A stretch of DNA of 64,000 bases from Cyclobacteriaceae bacterium (GTDB taxonomy: Bacteria; Bacteroidota; Bacteroidia; Cytophagales; Cyclobacteriaceae): the NCBI GenBank assembly GCA_022841475.1, contig JALHRJ010000001.1:144362-208361 (forward strand), read 5' to 3'. Below are positions 61,271 to 64,000 of the stretch, piece by piece (position 1 is the first letter of the stretch; each line of letters starts with the position of its first letter). The position numbers and the translations under genes were made by a program. The notes under the pieces are model-generated. The model searched no databases. It was not told the origin of the DNA and saw nothing but the letters and a program-made list of their open reading frames with translations.

Positions 61271-61321
61271 ACGTTGGCATTTTAGGAAGTACGAATTACG
61301 ATCTTATTAATTAAATAGAAA

Positions 61322-62446
61322 ATGAAAAAGGTTATTGTTTTAGGGGCTGGTTTAGTCGGCAAGGCAATAGCGATTGACCTCTCAAAAAACTTCGATGTCA
61401 CTTCCGTGGATATTAATCAGCACGCGTTGTCTGAATTAAATAGCATGGGCATCAAAACTCAAAAGGCAGACGTTACCAATGCTACCATTATTTCTTCCTT
61501 GATTAAACCCTTTGACCTGGTGGTGGGTTCAGTGCCTGGCTTCATGGGTTTTGAAATGTGTAAAAATGTGATTGAAGCCGGTAAAAATATGGTCGACATT
61601 TCATTCTTTCCGGAAGATCCGTTTTTGCTTGATGAGTTGGCAAAGAAACATAACGTTACTGTTGTTACTGATTGTGGAGTGGCTCCGGGGATGGGCAACA
61701 TCATTCTCGGCTATCACAATAAAAAGATGAAAATCAATTCGTACGAATGTCTGGTGGGCGGATTGCCACTAGTGCGTGAATGGCCGTATGAATACAAAGC
61801 GGTGTTTTCACCGATTGATGTAATTGAAGAATACACCCGCCCGGCCCGATATGTTCAAAACGGTGGGATTGTAATTAAAGAAGCTTTGTCGGATGTGGAG
61901 TTGATTCAGTTTGACGAAGTAGGAACATTAGAGTCATGGAATTCGGATGGGCTGCGATCATTAATAAAAACCATGTCACACATTCCTGATATGATTGAAA
62001 AGACGTTGCGTTACCCCGGGTGTGTGGAGTACTTGCGCGTGTTGCGTGAAACCGGTTTCTTTTCGTATGAAGAAATGGATGTGAAGGGAGTTAAAGTGAG
62101 GCCGATAGACCTAACCGCCAAGTTGCTCTTTCCAATCTGGAAATTAAAACCGGGGGAAGAAGAGTTTACCGTGATGAGAATTCGTATGACAGGAACAGAA
62201 AACGGACAGGAAAGAAAATTACAATACAATTTGCTGGATCGCACCGATCGTAAAAGCGGAACACTTTCAATGGCCCGCACCACGGGCTATACCTGCACAG
62301 CTGCTGTTAACCTTGTGCTTAGTGAGAAATTCTCCCGTAAGGGTATCTCGCCCCCCGAATACCTGGGTGAAGAGGAAGAGAATTTCAATTTCATTATTGA
62401 CTATTTAAAAGATCGGGGAGTTATTTACAAAACCTCTTCCTTCTAA
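61322..62446 (+). CDS. Saccharopine dehydrogenase family protein
   Basis: This 374-residue Rossmann oxidoreductase begins KKVIVLGAGLVGKAIAIDL, has FDLVVGSVPGFMG, VTDCGVAPGMGNIIL and a C-terminal saccharopine-dehydrogenase-like domain (YEYKAVFSPIDVIEEY; core FSPIDVIEEY). It resembles lysine 6-dehydrogenase/saccharopine reductase enzymes and probably acts on lysine-type substrates with NAD(P). It lies 51 bases upstream of nhaC on the same strand. Confidence 0.85.
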   Translation: MKKVIVLGAGLVGKAIAIDLSKNFDVTSVDINQHALSELNSMGIKTQKADVTNATIISSLIKPFDLVVGSVPGFMGFEMCKNVIEAGKNMVDISFFPEDPFLLDELAKKHNVTVVTDCGVAPGMGNIILGYHNKKMKINSYECLVGGLPLVREWPYEYKAVFSPIDVIEEYTRPARYVQNGGIVIKEALSDVELIQFDEVGTLESWNSDGLRSLIKTMSHIPDMIEKTLRYPGCVEYLRVLRETGFFSYEEMDVKGVKVRPIDLTAKLLFPIWKLKPGEEEFTVMRIRMTGTENGQERKLQYNLLDRTDRKSGTLSMARTTGYTCTAAVNLVLSEKFSRKGISPPEYLGEEEENFNFIIDYLKDRGVIYKTSSF

Positions 62447-62495
62447 TCTTTTACAATTGGTTTTTATTCTTACCTTAACTTTTTAAAATCGTATA

Positions 62496-63944
62496 ATGGA
62501 ACTTTCGAAAAAGCAACCCACCCTGCTACTGGCTCTTATTCCCATCGCGATTTTGATTTCACTGCTTACCATCAACGTAGTTGTACTCGGCAATGATGCT
62601 ATCTCTGGTGCCAACCAGATTGCTTTATTACTTGCATCTGGTGTGGCGGGGATAATTTCTTTTCGATTAGGGTATAGCTGGGAGGAAATTGAAGGCAGCA
62701 TAGTAAAAAGTATTAGTTCGGCCATGGCGGCTATGCTTATTCTTTTAGCAATAGGATCGCTTTCCGGAACCTGGTTGCTGAGCGGCATTGTACCCTCCAT
62801 GATATATTATGGATTAAAAATTCTCAACCCCACCATTTTTCTGTTTGCTGCCTGTGTGGTGTGTTGCATTGTCTCACTGGCAACTGGAAGTTCCTGGTCC
62901 ACAGTGGCAACAGTTGGTATTGCCTTGTTGGGAATTGGTAAGGCTCTCGATATTCACGAAGGGGTTATTGCCGGTGCCATTATTTCAGGCGCTTACTTTG
63001 GTGATAAAATGTCGCCACTCTCCGACACGACTAACCTGGCTCCGGCTATGGCAGGCACGGATCTATTCACACACATTAAATATATGGTGTATACAACGGT
63101 GCCAACGCTTGTTATTACCTTGATTATCTTTTTTGTATGGGGGTTCATGTTGGATACTGCCGAAGTAGCTGCTGATAGTTCGGCCGTTTTGATTGCATTG
63201 GAAGATAAATTTAACTTAAATCCACTTTTATTTATTGTGCCGGTTTTAGTCATTGTGATGATCGTAAAAAAAGTACCCGCACTACCCGCCTTGTTAGTCG
63301 GTGCGCTGTTGGGTGGCATTGCTGCAATAATTTTTCAGCCTCAGATCATCGAACAGATTTCAAACATCGAAGGCAATTATTTAAAAGCATCTTTCGTAGC
63401 CGTGATGAATGCCATGACGACAACAATCAACATTCAAACCAGCGATCCGATGATCACCGAACTACTCACCGCCAAAGGCATGAGTGGTATGCTGAATACA
63501 ATCTGGTTGATTTTATGCGCGATGATTTTCGGAGGTGTAATGGAATCATCAGGTTTGCTGAAGGCAATTGCTGAAAGAATTATTCAGTTTGCCCATTCAA
63601 CAGGATCTCTAGTGGCCTCAACGGCAGCCACGTGTATTTTCTTCAATTTTACAGCTTCAGATCAATACATGGCCATTGCCGTGCCCGGTCGTATGTATGC
63701 AGATACTTATCGTAAACGTGGTTATAAACCCGAACTGCTGAGCAGAACGCTGGAAGACGCAGGAACCGTTACCTCTGTATTGATACCGTGGAATACCTGT
63801 GGCGCTACGCAAGCTAATGTCTTAGGGGTTGCCACTATGGCCTATGCACCCTATTGTTTCTTCTGCATCATCAGTCCACTTATGACTGTCTTGCAAGCCT
63901 ATTTAAACATTAAGATCCGCAGGCTAAATGACCCAAAAGAGTAA
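62496..63944 (+). CDS. nhaC: NhaC-type Na+/H+ antiporter
   Basis: This 482-residue transporter has about 11-12 membrane helices and the NhaC-family motifs SGAYFGDKMSPLSDTTNLAPA (core FGDKMSPLSDTTNLAP) with acidic and Thr residues, FNFTASDQYMAIAVPGRMY in core form and LIPWNTCGATQANVLG in core form. It should exchange cytoplasmic Na+ for external H+ and so maintain pH and sodium balance. Full length. The next gene's ATG lies inside its last codons. Confidence 0.9.
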   Translation: MELSKKQPTLLLALIPIAILISLLTINVVVLGNDAISGANQIALLLASGVAGIISFRLGYSWEEIEGSIVKSISSAMAAMLILLAIGSLSGTWLLSGIVPSMIYYGLKILNPTIFLFAACVVCCIVSLATGSSWSTVATVGIALLGIGKALDIHEGVIAGAIISGAYFGDKMSPLSDTTNLAPAMAGTDLFTHIKYMVYTTVPTLVITLIIFFVWGFMLDTAEVAADSSAVLIALEDKFNLNPLLFIVPVLVIVMIVKKVPALPALLVGALLGGIAAIIFQPQIIEQISNIEGNYLKASFVAVMNAMTTTINIQTSDPMITELLTAKGMSGMLNTIWLILCAMIFGGVMESSGLLKAIAERIIQFAHSTGSLVASTAATCIFFNFTASDQYMAIAVPGRMYADTYRKRGYKPELLSRTLEDAGTVTSVLIPWNTCGATQANVLGVATMAYAPYCFFCIISPLMTVLQAYLNIKIRRLNDPKE

Positions 63945-64000
63945 TACCCGAACAACCATTTCTCATGAAGAGATTAATGAACTTCCCCTTGGAGCCTTTG
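63928..64000 (+). CDS. Probable 3'-5' exonuclease, N-terminal fragment
   Basis: An ATG at 63928, 17 bases before the end of nhaC, opens a frame that runs off the window: MTQKSNTRTTISHEEI, then NELPLGAF. The ISHEEINELPLGAF-type start resembles the N-terminus of the short 3'-5' exonuclease (WRN-like) proteins of Bacteroidota, but 24 residues are too few to be sure. Confidence 0.45.
   Translation, partial: MTQKSNTRTTISHEEINELPLGAF

Overview
The window reads as a chromosomal segment of a Bacteroidota bacterium, most likely of the order Cytophagales. Signs for this are type IX secretion genes (porT beside ubiE, and a PorE-like TPR/propeller/OmpA protein), DUF4252, DUF4199 and DUF5606 proteins, a CHU_C-type Ig-like array joined to DUF6443 and RHS repeats, a tmRNA tag ending YAMAA, and a lack of strong Shine-Dalgarno sites. 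No rRNA, tRNA or CRISPR array was seen; the one stable RNA recognised is tmRNA.

Left arm (1-14,540): an accessory region. After a partial secreted-protein gene and a small membrane gene with a damaged start comes a four-gene minus-strand operon: an RHS/YD-repeat protein, a small secreted protein, a 2,151-residue Ig-like + DUF6443 + RHS polymorphic toxin, and a probable immunity gene. An orphan LuxR-type response regulator and a tyrosine integrase follow. The integrase lies next to the 3' end of ssrA (tmRNA), so this arm is probably an island inserted at tmRNA; the far junction was not found.

15-31 kb: a lipoprotein and a compact minus-strand run (BatA-like vWA protein, an embedded UPF0175/DUF3368 toxin-antitoxin pair, a dihydroorotase homologue lacking metal ligands, two DUF4199 proteins, a glycosyltransferase). 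Then come a short SSB, a zinc-finger protein with overlapping palindromes upstream, an SDR, a CDF-like transporter, a SemiSWEET, and an envelope-stress-like run of ECF sigma, membrane regulator, three DUF4252 proteins and an ABC exporter.

29-41.5 kb: mainly housekeeping and envelope genes: OmpA/PD40 protein, S9D-type peptidase next to a pentameric ligand-gated channel homologue, dtd, an IscA-like protein lacking the C-terminal Cys-x-Cys, folB, a DivIVA-like protein, WD40 protein, phosphopantetheinyl transferase, redoxin and a DUF4160/DUF2442 pair.

41.6-47.3 kb: a decaying patch with a frameshifted secreted-protein gene, its two intact relatives (one fused to thioredoxin), a wrecked TlpA-like pseudogene, and an AAA/DUF4143 ATPase lying between an intact SDR gene and a second, truncated copy of it. 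Tandem inverted repeats precede the ATPase.

47.3-64 kb: conserved core: porT-ubiE, PorE-like protein, engB, DUF5606, fbp, aspartate kinase, LMW phosphatase, enoyl-CoA hydratase-waaA-rsgA, a FemAB-like/glycosyltransferase/DUF4442 group, a saccharopine-dehydrogenase-like enzyme, nhaC, and the start of a probable 3'-5' exonuclease gene.

No wholly new defence or mobile system is evident. The strongest candidates for new biology are the three-secreted-protein RHS toxin operon, the ATPase/SDR rearrangement with its tandem operator-like sites, and the peptidase/ligand-gated-channel pair.
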